Positions 35,201-41,100 of a stretch of DNA of 64,000 nt are shown in pieces. Source of the stretch: Trichobilharzia szidati (taxonomy: Eukaryota; Platyhelminthes; Trematoda; Strigeidida; Schistosomatidae); the NCBI GenBank assembly GCA_944472155.2, contig OX235275.1, forward strand, positions 31,700,731 to 31,764,730, in the 5' to 3' direction. Numbering within the stretch: the first letter of the stretch is position 1; the number at the start of each line of letters is the position of its first letter. The notes under the pieces were generated by a model. That model was not told the DNA's origin, searched no databases, and saw only the letters and a list, made by a program, of their open reading frames with translations. Both the position numbers and the translations under genes were made by a program.

Positions 35201-37455
35201 AAATGATGCATTTCACACAAGTTTCCTCACCTACGATGTGTCTTATTTCCCGTTTCTCGGTTAATCATTAAGTTACATAGACTATTGAGCTATCTGAGGT
35301 TTTTTCTGCAGACATTTTTAACCTACTTATGAGTAGCTTAGTTATATTTCTTGTTTTTGTTCGTTTATTTTATAGGATAAAGTTGTTCTAGTGAATTTTT
35401 TCATGCTTGTCATACTGACAGTTTGGCATGCTATAGCACGTGCTGTTTCAGCTTCAAAACCAAAATTTTTAGAATATGAACATTATGTGATGTACAGTCT
35501 ACTCAGTTGTTATTGTCTTGGCTCAGTATTTTTTGGATTAACTGTCTATCTTGATGTAAGTTATTCAACTTTGTTCATTTTGTATTTGTAAACTTACTTT
35601 GTGTGTATTTGTTTCCTTTCTAAAGTTTTTTTCAGTAAATTCATAATGGAGGTTAGCATTTATTGATTTTTCTTGAAAATTTCTTAGACAAAAACACAGG
35701 GATTTGAGTGGTTATTCGTTCGTTCACGAGTTTACATTTTTCTGTATTCATCTCATTCGCAATCTGGCCAGCTTTGCCAGTCTCATACATAATGTGGACG
35801 TCCCATGTACCCATTCATACTTTTTCTCTCGTCACCAGGTGACTCATCGTACTGAATTTTTGTAACAGTGTTTTTACAGGGTGGAGTTGCTAAGCTCACA
35901 TCCGTGAAGGGAGTTGTTAAATAGGCATGTAAGTTACAGAGAAGTGACTTTTTGGGTTGCTCCCTTTAGAACCAGGAAAGTAAGAAGTAAAGCAATCAGA
36001 ACAACAAAAACCGTGTCAAAAATATCATTGTAAAGTAGAATTACCGAAAATAACACGTAAAGCAAAGACTCAATGAGTTTGGCCGACTTGGGCTTGTAAA
36101 TCCAACAATATATACAATTATAGATATTAGTTTTTTTTTTTGATTTTTTAGTGTGGAATTTTCAGCATGGATATCGGTTAGAGTCCTAACCAACCACCGC
36201 TCAATGTGTTTAACAGTCACGAATTGCCAGTTTATATCCATAGAATGAGTGTTCGAATCATTCCTGTTACACGTATTCTCCTCAGTTGATTCGATAAACA
36301 AAGCTTCTGTTATCAATCTCTCCTGCCCCCACCCTGTTACATTAGATCTTAAAGTTGTCATCTTATCCCATCCATCCTATTTTATAGTTGTGTGCAATTG
36401 CATGTAGTGCTATAGCTGAACTATTCCCTAGATTTCTTATCTTATTCGGGTCAACCAACAATAAGGAATCTAAATCATCAGTAGTAATTCCATACAAAGA
36501 AGAAACCTCGGAAACCTTATGCAGTATTCTTAACAAGGCAGGAATAAAAGTGGCTGGCATTCAAACCACCCACAAACTCAATTAGAAACAAGCTTTGTCG
36601 GTTAAAGGATCCTGTGGAGCCTTTAGAACAAAATAATTTTGTTTATCTAATACCCTTCCCGCAATGATTGTCAGGTCAAATACATAGGTCAAAGTAGTAG
36701 AACAGGGACAGTCAGACTAGCCGAACATAGAAACCTAGCAAAATCTAGATTAGTTGACCCGAATAAGATAGCAAGAATTCTGAAGAATAACTCAGGTATA
36801 GCATTACTTGCAATTACAGACAACCATGAAATACGCTGTATGGGATAAGATGGTAACTTTAAAATCTAATGTAACAGGGCGGGGGGAGGAGAGATGGATA
36901 ACAGAAGCTTTGTTTATCGAATCAACTGAGGAGAATACGTGTAATAGGAATGATTCAACATCTGTCCAGCTGGACATCTGCAAAATTCTACTACCCCAAC
37001 GACTACAAATAGGAGAGAACAAAGGAAACTATAAAACTCAAGTTTCGAAGTCGTGTGATTATAATTGATGAAATGATTATGAACAATGAATTTTGTTCGA
37101 AACTGTGTCATCCAGTAAATAATAATACTGTTTCACACTGTGTGTGTGATATATCTAATAAACAAACTAATATGGAATTACTTACTACCACAGTGCCCAA
37201 GTTTTACACACACATATATATCACTCTTCCTGTTATTGCTTTTTCCCTTCTATATATTTTTTATTTTAGGCTGGTTCAAGAAGACGTTTAATGCAACGGA
37301 AGGACATTGAATTTAATCAATATAAGCAAAGAATTGAACTAGAAAAACAACATCAATCAGTGCTGACTGTCTCCTTAGAAGAATGGTTAAGTTCACCGCA
37401 CACAACATTATCATCAGATTATAAAGATAATTTTTTAGATAAAAATGATTCTTAA
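11062..37455 (+). CDS. Pentameric ligand-gated ion channel, Cys-loop-less type (5' partial, five exons)
   Basis: Spliced from 11062-11256, 15773-15907, 21922-22200, 35376-35555 and 37270-37455. All junctions are phase 0 with GT-AG ends, giving 324 codons and a TAA stop. Expected role: ligand-opened ion channel of the plasma membrane, working as a pentamer. Partial-protein residues: 1-110 are the second half of the extracellular ligand-binding domain, with FPFD at 60-63; M1 about 144-166; M2 about 173-192 (NRLQLSLLLLL; Leu181 fits the 9' gate position); the NLPKISYLTYLDK turn before M3; M3 about 206-225; M4 about 240-263; charged tail 264-324. The positions of the two canonical loop cysteines are Glu53 and Leu67, so the disulphide cannot form. 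The M3-M4 linker is only about 14 residues, as in bacterial homologues. The first beta-strands and signal peptide must lie in upstream exons that I could not find. Family call is firm; ligand and ion selectivity are unknown (Glu170 at -2', Asn171 at -1'). Confidence 0.9.
11283..11800. mobile_element. Cluster of SINE family A fragments in channel intron 1
   Basis: Family words (CTAGAACGAAACAGTTGTCC, GTGGTTCTCTAACCGA, and again GTTCTCTAACTGAAGTC at 11768) occur in both orientations, starting 26 nt past the exon A donor. Confidence 0.6.
11940..12362 (-). other. Probable 3' non-coding region of the downstream minus-strand PLE
   Basis: AT-rich with two diverged direct repeats (GATGACGTAATATAATTGAC at about 12030 and GATGACGTAACATAAATGAC at about 12168). 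Located immediately 3' of the PLE frame. Confidence 0.45.
12363..13640 (-). mobile_element. Penelope-like element: reverse transcriptase plus GIY-YIG endonuclease (frameshifted)
   Basis: Minus-strand frame 13566-13129 encodes RT motifs in order: motif A SLDVTSLFTNIPL, motif B AMVSPLGPLLVDFFMA (Val where Gly is usual) and motif C YVDD in FYKRYVDDTFIIV. Frame 12749-12363 encodes the endonuclease: CIYQFTCSCGARYVGRT, EHLPAWF, SSILEHLIDSGHQ, EAMAIHLLSPELCIQ. The two frames differ, so at least one frameshift lies between, in the thumb/linker region. This is the only PLE copy here in which the RT palm is readable. PLEs replicate by target-primed reverse transcription; this copy is inactive. It sits in channel intron 1, antisense to the host gene. 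Confidence 0.87.
13870..13960 (+). mobile_element. SINE family A head fragment
   Basis: TGCCTTGTAACTAGATGATC followed by GAGTTCGAACCCCACTG (B box) and the GTGTGGGTGCGTG continuation. Confidence 0.55.
14030..14125 (-). mobile_element. Sm-alpha-like hammerhead relic
   Basis: Minus-strand words CAGCTGAAGAGTTCCAAATAGG and GATGAAATGTGCCC parallel the hammerhead at 2340-2395; the core reads CTGAAGA and the box TGAAA. Decayed. Confidence 0.5.
14348..14578 (-). mobile_element. SINE family B copy with target-site duplication
   Basis: Flanked by CGCTTTCGTCTT at 14336-14347 and 14579-14590. The tRNA-like head is at the right (minus strand) and the tail (GGAACATAGGG complement of the RTE end) at the left. 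Confidence 0.8.
14600..14970 (+). CDS. Unassigned open stretch of about 110 codons
   Basis: The frame is open to TAA at 14968-14970 and encodes a plausible, non-repetitive protein segment (GLKSLQLRGRPMNVAATGVE, LVRLYTLSVLKTMNIHSSSL). Upstream it only continues by reading through the SINE B copy, so its true 5' limit is unknown. It is not part of the channel (no matching frame or splice role). It could be a retroelement or transposase relic, or a retroposed host fragment; I do not recognise it. Confidence 0.35.
15370..15650. mobile_element. SINE family A, inverted dimer
   Basis: Left unit minus (TTAGAAAACCACGGGGTACTGG), right unit plus with CTAGGAGGGAACAGCTGTCC and a decayed head near 15490-15550. 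Confidence 0.55.
15773..15907 (+). CDS. Channel exon B: ligand-binding domain, distal beta strands
   Basis: Acceptor ACACAG ends at 15772 and donor GTAAGT starts at 15908; 45 codons, phase 0. It continues directly from exon A (FPFDCQ / DLSVTITC), completing the FPFDxQDL signature, and runs to EWKIFHHVD, the W-containing strand before the loop C region. The 4.5-kb intron before it is filled with PLE and SINE insertions. Confidence 0.88.
15960..16165 (-). mobile_element. SINE family B relic
   Basis: Minus-strand body GGGTTTCTAGCCTCATATCC and the head region near 16030 match SINE B; both ends are eroded. Confidence 0.5.
16391..17400 (+). mobile_element. RTE-clade relic
   Basis: Shifted plus-strand frames give pieces of the RTE C-terminal domain (ACREKDFQQVTNFYQQLPP, KYVGINEDGSVGHMLKRLPN, NRLKRLAASEDRISGEHRDD as an out-of-frame echo). 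The 3' end is GGAACATAC-like near 17340. Many frameshifts. Confidence 0.65.
17690..17945 (-). mobile_element. SINE family D, minus-oriented half of an inverted pair
   Basis: The minus strand reads the D-family head (AATAGCTCAGTGGTAGAGTC) and body (ATCTTGAAGG..TTCACG). It stands head to head with the plus copy that begins at 17955. Confidence 0.7.
17955..18600 (+). mobile_element. SINE family D copy interrupted by a solo LTR
   Basis: Head GCCTCAATAGCTCAGTGG (A box) is split from GGTTCGAATCTC (B box, about 18490) by the insertion 18006-18467. The continuation matches 30600-30720. Confidence 0.75.
18006..18467. mobile_element. Solo LTR (462 bp) of an LTR retrotransposon
   Basis: It begins TGATATG, ends ATAACA, and is flanked by AGCAG (18001-18005) and AGCAC (18468-18472), a 5-bp duplication with one mismatch; removing it restores an intact SINE D. 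A TATAAAAA box lies at 18183-18190. No internal retroviral-type genes are present, consistent with LTR-LTR recombination. Gypsy versus BEL origin is not decidable here. Confidence 0.7.
18690..19345 (+). mobile_element. PLE relic, related to the copy at 6935-8265
   Basis: The frame at 18780-18850 reads TGFKPTNTLRNEVYQLKDPI, a PLE segment before GIY-YIG; an internal deletion then joins to the endonuclease C-terminus. 19080-19345 matches the terminal repeat of the 6935-8265 copy with much divergence. Confidence 0.65.
19370..19985. mobile_element. SINE family A, inverted dimer with spacer
   Basis: Left unit minus (TTAGTTAGAGAAATATTG), right unit plus with head CAGTGGCTGAATGGTC near 19832. The spacer contains an additional inverted fragment. 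Confidence 0.6.
20150..21775. mobile_element. PLE insertion made of two inverted arms (nested SINE B)
   Basis: The left part (to 21170) is the reverse complement of 21193-21775, apart from about 400 bp of extra sequence in the left arm that includes the SINE B copy. In the right arm the plus strand encodes YIGQTSRSGVVRWSEHKNSA, a GIY-YIG core, with stops. The outer ends carry the terminal motif GTGCTCGAAACGT seen in other copies of this family. Confidence 0.8.
20379..20606 (+). mobile_element. SINE family B, full copy with target-site duplication
   Basis: Flanked by ACATTCAGAAA at 20368-20378 and 20607-20617. A box TGGCATAGCGGTTAGG, B box GGTTCGATCCCC; the first and last seven bases of the tRNA-like part (GCGTCGG / CCAACGC) pair at six positions. 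The 3' end GAAGCCCTATGTTCCACTGG is shared with the RTE copies. Not a functional tRNA gene: it continues into a SINE body. Confidence 0.85.
21922..22200 (+). CDS. Channel exon C: loop C region, M1, M2 and M2-M3 turn
   Basis: Acceptor TTCACAG ends at 21921 and donor GTAAGT starts at 22201; 93 codons, phase 0. It encodes a basic stretch (TSKRRHP, RSARRSGYF) leading into M1, the short M1-M2 turn VPANENR, the pore-lining M2 and the QNLPKISYLTYL turn. The classical proline within M1 is not seen (MVLISCVL instead). The M2 and M2-M3 pattern is the strongest single evidence for the pLGIC family. Confidence 0.93.
22330..22460 (+). mobile_element. SINE family A fragment
   Basis: ATGACCTGAAAGTTCCGG..TTCAG then CTAGAGGAAAGCAGGTGTCC; head partly lost. 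Confidence 0.5.
22548..22775 (+). mobile_element. SINE family B copy (diverged)
   Basis: A box TGGTCCAACGGTAGAACG, B box GGTTCGATCCCC, body GAAGAGGGAAGGTTG, tail CTAGCTTGAAACTCTGTGTT. About 340 bp past the exon C donor. Confidence 0.65.
22850..25415 (-). mobile_element. PLE copy (minus) split by an RTE
   Basis: Short inverted ends: GTATTTCCCAATGAATG at about 22890 and CATTCATTGGGAAATAC at about 25375. The right part encodes on the minus strand KDQILKDSLSNCVYKIKCLE then YDAIYIGQTSSE (GIY-YIG core), followed by AIDLHAIESGHKIDFGNIEN. The left part holds the terminal repeat with the GAAACGTC motif. The RTE at 23307-24905 lies between them. Confidence 0.75.
23307..24905 (-). mobile_element. RTE-clade element, 5'-truncated, with reverse transcriptase
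   Basis: The longest RTE copy here. The minus-strand frame 24933-24427 encodes RT fingers and palm: SKAAGRDRIPEEALK, LPADWKKGYLFKLPKKGD, LRPKQAGFRRNKSCIDQIAT and DFEKAFDSVDQEMIW (motif A F-D-S). The YADD motif region has been lost or shifted; downstream frames give the connection and C-terminal domains. The 3' end is at 23307 (ATTATTATTG, GGAACATAGGG). Frameshifts make it inactive. Confidence 0.82.
25430..25888. other. No gene recognised
   Basis: Begins with a PLE-terminal-like segment (ACATCTAAGTATCCAGTTG, also at 22822) and continues as unassigned intron sequence. Confidence 0.4.
25889..26290 (+). mobile_element. SINE family A with upstream spacer
   Basis: Head CAGTGGCTTCATGGTC, B box GGGTTCGAACCC, body AACTAGGCTGACGAAACAGC, end GGTTCTCTAACTGATTTCAG. 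The upstream spacer matches those at 4400-4490 and 31970-32090 (CACTAGCG). Confidence 0.7.
26640..26940. repeat. Microsatellites in channel intron 3
   Basis: (CA)-rich tract at about 26665-26682, (GA)-rich at 26722-26745 and (GT)-rich at 26907-26937. Confidence 0.8.
27068..27150 (-). mobile_element. Sm-alpha-like hammerhead relic
   Basis: On the minus strand GTCTAACGAGTCTCATATTA and GAATTGTCCATCATAGATTC parallel the hammerhead layout; core CTAACGA, box eroded. Confidence 0.45.
27165..27905 (+). mobile_element. RTE-clade 3' fragment (young copy)
   Basis: Encodes, with two or three frame breaks, FTYLGSIVS.., IKNKIRIFNSNVKSVL, LQTFINGCLRSILKIRWPA and the C-terminal basic domain; ends GAAGCCCTATGTTCC plus (AAT)n. 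Very close to 46735-47578. Confidence 0.8.
27905..28310. other. No gene recognised
   Basis: AT-rich intron sequence without a recognised repeat. Confidence 0.4.
28317..28532 (-). CDS. Unassigned open frame of 71 codons
   Basis: The minus-strand frame encodes a basic peptide (LFKVKRSLPKKQVSFRILC, AKEDLTIRIENPDDLFTQKK) with normal-looking composition. No family recognised; it could be a decayed retroelement frame. Low support. Confidence 0.2.
   Translation of the reverse strand: MNLLYIQHWSLNMCRENSFKVLFKVKRSLPKKQVSFRILCIAKEDLTIRIENPDDLFTQKKLLHRLVPSWV
28700..28850 (+). mobile_element. Sm-alpha-like hammerhead relic
   Basis: AAATAGGGACGAATTGTACA followed by TCTTGGGTTCCACC matches the second half of the hammerhead and stem I; the CTGACGA half is lost. 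Confidence 0.5.
29236..29780. mobile_element. SINE family A, inverted dimer with palindromic spacer
   Basis: Left unit minus with head near 29330-29400, right unit plus near 29640-29760. The spacer contains GTGGGACATCCATCCTCACA and its inverse TGTGAGGATGGATGTCCCAC. Confidence 0.7.
29780..30360. other. No gene recognised
   Basis: Unique-looking AT-rich intron sequence; the open frame at 29901-30134 is not convincing. Confidence 0.4.
30365..30905. mobile_element. SINE family D, head-to-head inverted dimer
   Basis: Minus unit 30365-30560 and plus unit 30565-30905 with A box (AACAGCTCATTGG), B box GGTTCAAATCTC and body GTTCCTTCAAGGTTCCAG. Complete compared with the interrupted copy at 17955. 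Confidence 0.75.
30905..31285. other. No gene recognised
   Basis: Pyrimidine-rich with a run of C at about 31133-31143; may be the 3' tail of an old PLE, not demonstrated. Confidence 0.35.
31290..31735 (-). mobile_element. RTE-clade relic
   Basis: Minus-strand pieces RSNSLNIKKKSWILNTNVRQ and the LQVNIDKTEVVKITN-like region near 31700 match the RTE C-terminal domain. A (GGTT)n run lies at 31644-31666. Confidence 0.65.
31738..32335. mobile_element. SINE family A, inverted dimer
   Basis: Left unit minus from TCATGAGCTGACATCGGTTA, right unit plus ending near TTTCATGATGAAATCC. The spacer contains GTCACTAGCGGGCATC. Confidence 0.7.
32385..32870. mobile_element. SINE family A copy, minus head, followed by (AT)n
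   Basis: Head words inverted near 32500-32560; outer ends AGTCAGAGAACCAAT and CAGTTAGAGAACAATT. A TATATATATATATA run lies at 32848-32862. Confidence 0.6.
32870..33265. other. No gene recognised
   Basis: AT-rich intron sequence without recognised features. Confidence 0.4.
33270..34890 (+). mobile_element. RTE-clade relic spanning RT (nested SINE B)
   Basis: Plus-strand frames with many breaks give RT landmarks: NITCQVTHNGKLCEDL, then RTGLGRSCLISPMISITVVDWI (motif B region), then DLNFSDGLCLISHKLE, where the usual F-A-D-D is degenerate. The 3' end is near 34870 (GTGTTCCACTTG). Confidence 0.7.
33363..33592 (-). mobile_element. SINE family B copy with target-site duplication
   Basis: Flanked by GGATATGCTCAT at 33351-33362 and 33593-33604, inside the RTE relic. 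Head at the right (minus strand) with GGCATAGCGGTTAGGACGC, tail TTCCTTCACGTTCCCCAGTG at the left. Confidence 0.85.
35036..35195 (+). mobile_element. Sm-alpha-like retroposon with hammerhead core
   Basis: tRNA-like head GTGGCCCCAGTGGCCTAGTG, then the ribozyme region: CCAGACTGACGAG and GCCGAAATGCATATCC keep both CTGACGA and GAAA boxes; stem II (TACTAATATAGG) no longer pairs well. Located about 180 nt upstream of channel exon D, in sense orientation. Confidence 0.7.
35376..35555 (+). CDS. Channel exon D: M3, very short linker and M4
   Basis: Acceptor TATAG ends at 35375 and donor GTAAGT starts at 35556; 60 codons, phase 0. M3 (VVLVNFFMLVILTVWHAIA) is followed by only about 14 residues (SASKPKFLEYEH and neighbours) before M4 (YVMYSLLSCYCLGSVFFGL). 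Both segments lie in one exon without a splice site between them, so the short linker does not depend on gene modelling. The preceding intron is 13.2 kb. Confidence 0.9.
36045..37225. mobile_element. PLE insertion with inverted arm in channel intron 4
   Basis: 36180-36440 is the reverse complement of part of 36660-36960 (for example ATTCGATAAACAAAGCTTCT). The right arm encodes, with stops, VKYIGQSSRTGTVRLAEHRN (GIY-YIG core). The terminal motif TGTTCGAAACTGTGTCATCC lies at about 37096. Confidence 0.75.
37270..37455 (+). CDS. Channel exon E: charged C-terminal tail and stop
   Basis: Acceptor TTTTAG ends at 37269; 61 codons plus TAA at 37453-37455. The product begins AGSRRRLMQRKD and continues with an acidic/basic segment rich in Gln, Glu and Lys that may be helical, then a Ser/Thr/Asp-rich end. 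The frame matches exon D. By normal pLGIC topology this tail would be outside the cell. The exon starts about 45 bp after the end of an inverted PLE insertion. Confidence 0.85.
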   Translation, partial: AGSRRRLMQRKDIEFNQYKQRIELEKQHQSVLTVSLEEWLSSPHTTLSSDYKDNFLDKNDS

Positions 37456-38370
37456 ATTTTTACTCAATAATTAATAATGGATATTACTATTACTACTACT
37501 ACTACTACTATTAACACTACACCCTGTTATCTAAATGTTAACTAATCCACTGGTTAGCATTACTTCATTCGTTGTGATATTATCTCAATTTATGTTAAAA
37601 AATACACATTTAAGATTACCGCCAAAAATGGTAAAAATGAGGAATTAAAAATGGCGGGCGTAGACCAACCATTGAATATTGAAAATTGAATTCAAAAAAT
37701 ATACCTTTATATATTGTATCTACTCATTCGCTCATTGTTTATAGGGTATTGTTGAAACAAATTAATACTATTAACTACCATTATTATTATTATTATTACT
37801 GTCACTGTTATAACTAAATATTACTGCCAACAGTTTTTCTATAATATGAGAAGACAGTCTTAGTGTCAGTGTGTGTTTGAGTTACTGAATATTCTTGTCG
37901 TCCATGTTCTCTTTCTGTTTCCCATCTCTTTTATTTTTTCGTTTGTCAGTTATTGTTCATTTCACAAATCAAAAAAGAAGTACTCCCCACTCATTCCTTT
38001 GTTGAAGTGAGCTGTTTTGGTTATAATTAGAAATGTGATGAAGAAAACTTGCACAGGTTACGAAAACAATCAAAATAAAAAGCATAATTCACATAGAAAT
38101 GAAAGTGTAACTGTGTAATGTTTTGTCCCATTTATTTGATTGTTTGTTTGTTTTTGGGTTCCTTCATTGTCTAATCACGCTCCTCTCTGTCCCTCTGTTT
38201 CCCTCCCTTTATCGCTCCCTGTCTTTGTCGACTTCATTTGTACAAATTCACATATTTACATATATTTTAACATAGATGGAGAATGTATACACATTGATAA
38301 TGCCTTTTCTTCATTTCTACATGTGTCTTGGTGGTCGTCAGAAATGCCTAGTATACTTGTGAAACGATCA
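37456..38370 (+). other. 3' flank of the channel gene; no further gene
   Basis: AT-rich with (TAC)n at about 37488-37510 and (ATT)n at about 37778-37799, likely 3' UTR and flank. A pyrimidine-rich stretch lies at 38160-38230. Confidence 0.5.
38074..38079 (+). promoter_or_regulatory. Candidate polyadenylation signal of the channel gene
   Basis: An AATAAA hexamer lies about 620 nt past the channel stop codon, in sequence without a recognised repeat. Nothing else supports its use. Confidence 0.35.
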
Positions 38371-38374
38371 AATA

Positions 38375-40460
38375 GATTCGTTGTGGATAAAATGTTTATT
38401 TTTATAAAGTCTCACAATGCTTGTTGCACAGTAATATTTACTGATGACCGCATTTCGAGCCCAATTTATTGCTGCTCATAAAACTTTGTTTATATAATTC
38501 CATCATTATTTTTCATCGTTTGACTTGATTGGTAGTAGTATTTCCCATATTTCCGGTATGAGTGATGGGTCATTCCTATTGCACGTGTTGAATGTAGACC
38601 GAACAAACCGAGTAGTGCCACTAAGTAGTACATGAAAAGACCTAAATGATGAAATGAAACAGATAGAAGGGAGAAGCGTTGTTGTCAATTAACTAACTAA
38701 CTACCCTATAAAATTCATTAGCAGTATCAGTAAAGGTCAAAAGCAAAATAAAAATAATGGAAACTAATAATGATAACATAAATAAGAGAGAATATAGAGC
38801 ATCTACTATTATACCATATAAGGAGGGGACATCTGAGACCCTACGTAGGATTCTCAATAAAGCAGGAATTAAGGTGGCATTCAAACCTACAAACTCAATC
38901 AGATAGGACAAGCTCTGTAGGTTAAAGGCCCCGGTAGACCCAACTAGAAAGAATAATATAAGTTATAAAATACCTTGCAATCACTGTGAGTTAGGTCAGC
39001 TACATAGGTCAAACTAGTAGGTCAGGGGTAGTCGGATTGTCGGAACATAAGAATTTGGCTAAAGTAAGAATGTTTGACCCCGAGAAGATAAGTAATTTAG
39101 AAAAAAGCTCAGCATTTACACACAACCACACAATAGGGTGGAAGAGGGTTAAAATTCTAAGAAGTAATATAGGTAGGTGGAGATAGAGAGAGAGGTTGAT
39201 TACTGAATCCTTGTTCATCGAGTGAATCTACACCGAACACGTGCAACAGGAATGACTCATCACTCATACCAGAAATATGCAAAATACTACTACCAATCAA
39301 GCCGGCCTCCAAAGCCTCAGGATGGTCGGGGTTGGGTGCCTTGCGCTGCGGGTTGGCCACACCCCCCCACGCACACCTCTTGAAATGCTCCCATATGACC
39401 GGGCATCTTACATAGCCTCTCCTGAGGAAGTCCTACTCACTGCCTTCACATGGCGGAGGTGTTTTTCACCAAAGTTAGAGGGCGAAAGCGGATGCCCGGC
39501 GTTCTTCATCGGGTTGACTGTCCATTGGATGACAGTCTAGGGGAGTTGGCTAAACCCTGATTCCAAACCTCCAACGACTTGCGTATGAAGCCCACCGGAG
39601 CTCACCGGCAGACGTATGGACAAAGGGCTTGTTGGATGTCTTGGATGTCCTGGATGTCTGGCCCCATTCAAAAAGGCGTATGAACAGAACTCCGGTCACC
39701 GGCTGCCAATAGATAGTGGACTCCCTACTCCACTCCTACTGCCTTGTAGGTCACACTTGGTTGTGTAAAGGCTAGAGCTGCACTCTCAAACAAAAGGCCG
39801 AGCGATTCTGGGGACATCACTCGTACCAAATTCCCATGAAACTTCATGAACTCTCGTGCGTTGTCGTTGCTATAACATCAACCAAATTCCAGTACTGGTC
39901 CAACGACGTCGCCTTCGGTGGTTTGGCCATGTTCTGCGCCGACCAGATGACGATCTGGTCAAATCAGTTCTAAATCCCTCGCCATTACCATCTTGGCGAT
40001 ATCACAGGGGTGGACAGCTGAAAACATGGCTTGGTACAGTCAAGGCTGATATGGAGTGCCTGGGGCTACAAACCGTCTACGGACTCCGTCTGTGGAACAA
40101 GAATTGGATAACCCTGTCGCAAAACCTTGCATCAGATCGCCGCGCCTGGGCAGCGATGATTCGAGATGTTCATGAAGCCGGCTCATCCTCCCGTAGGAGA
40201 TAGCCGAAGTAAAGTAAAGTAAAGTAAGTACCAATCAAGCCAAGTGATGAAAAATAATGATGGAATTATATAAACAAAGTTAGAACTTTGTGTGAGTGAG
40301 TGACTTGATATGATTATGAGCAGCAATAAATTGTGCTCCAGACGTGGTCATCAGTAAATATTACTGTATAACAAACACTGTGAGACTTTATCAAAATAAG
40401 CTTTACCCATAATGGAATTATACTCTATCACAGTGCTCAAGTTCTATTCTTATGTCTAAT
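38375..40460. mobile_element. PLE insertion with inverted arms (nested RTE-like element)
   Basis: 38385-38600 is the reverse complement of 39200-39300 joined to 40242-40440. The central part encodes on the plus strand LCRLKAP and YIGQTSRSGVVGLSEHKNLA (GIY-YIG core) with stops. Same family as 20150-21775. Confidence 0.78.
39304..40228 (+). mobile_element. RTE-like retroposon with target-site duplication and (TAAAG)n tail
   Basis: Flanked by TACCAATCAAGCC at 39291-39303 and 40229-40241. The frame 39856-40203 encodes a C-terminal RTE-like domain (RRRRLRWFGHVLRRPDDDLV, then WLGTVKADMECLGL). The first 500 bp are GC-richer and non-coding, so the copy seems to join a 5' region to the 3' end, lacking RT and endonuclease. 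It differs from the main RTE family of this window. Confidence 0.8.
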
Positions 40461-41100
40461 TTATTCGATTATGGTCTGAACGCAAAAAAAACGATCTCTA
40501 CATACTACAGTAAAGCTGACAAAACTTCGTTGACACATGCGCTATCATGAAACGTTCCAGAGGCAGGAAAAAGGCGATTGCTCTCCAATTTTTCAGCGGT
40601 TCTATTAAACAACAACAGTAATAACATCAAAACTCAAATTAACCTCAACAGTACCGTGAGGTAAGCAGCTAGCTTTACAGGCAATTAAGGTTTCTGAATA
40701 CAAAACAAGTATTGTACGATAAAATTAGTTAGCCAAATTTCAACTGTTAAAAAACAGAGATGACTTAGCATCGAGGAGAACATTCCCATCAAGGTGGGAT
40801 CAAAAGCTCTGTCCACAAGAATCACAGACACACACAAACACACACAACCAAGGCTTCCCGCAGACATTCTCGTGTCAGAACTGCCTTCATTCACTCAAAC
40901 AAACTTGCATCGCTAAACAATACATTGTCAGTGTACACAAAGCCACAAAGATTAGTATTACAATTAGAGATTAAACAAGGATAAAGGTAAATAGTAAAGG
41001 TGTGCACTTTCTACTGATAAACAGCACTAATAGTCCTGTGAACAAGAACAAGTTTATCTGACGGATAAGTTATAGTGAGGGCGACTGTTAGTAATTTGTT
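40460..41100. other. No gene recognised
   Basis: Unassigned AT-rich sequence with a CA-rich stretch at about 40829-40848. Confidence 0.4.

Noticed and set aside
37055..37291. Plus-strand frame overlapping the channel exon E acceptor
   Set aside because: It reads through the PLE terminal repeat and intron in a different frame from the exon; the splice acceptor at 37269 and frame continuity with exon D favour the channel model.
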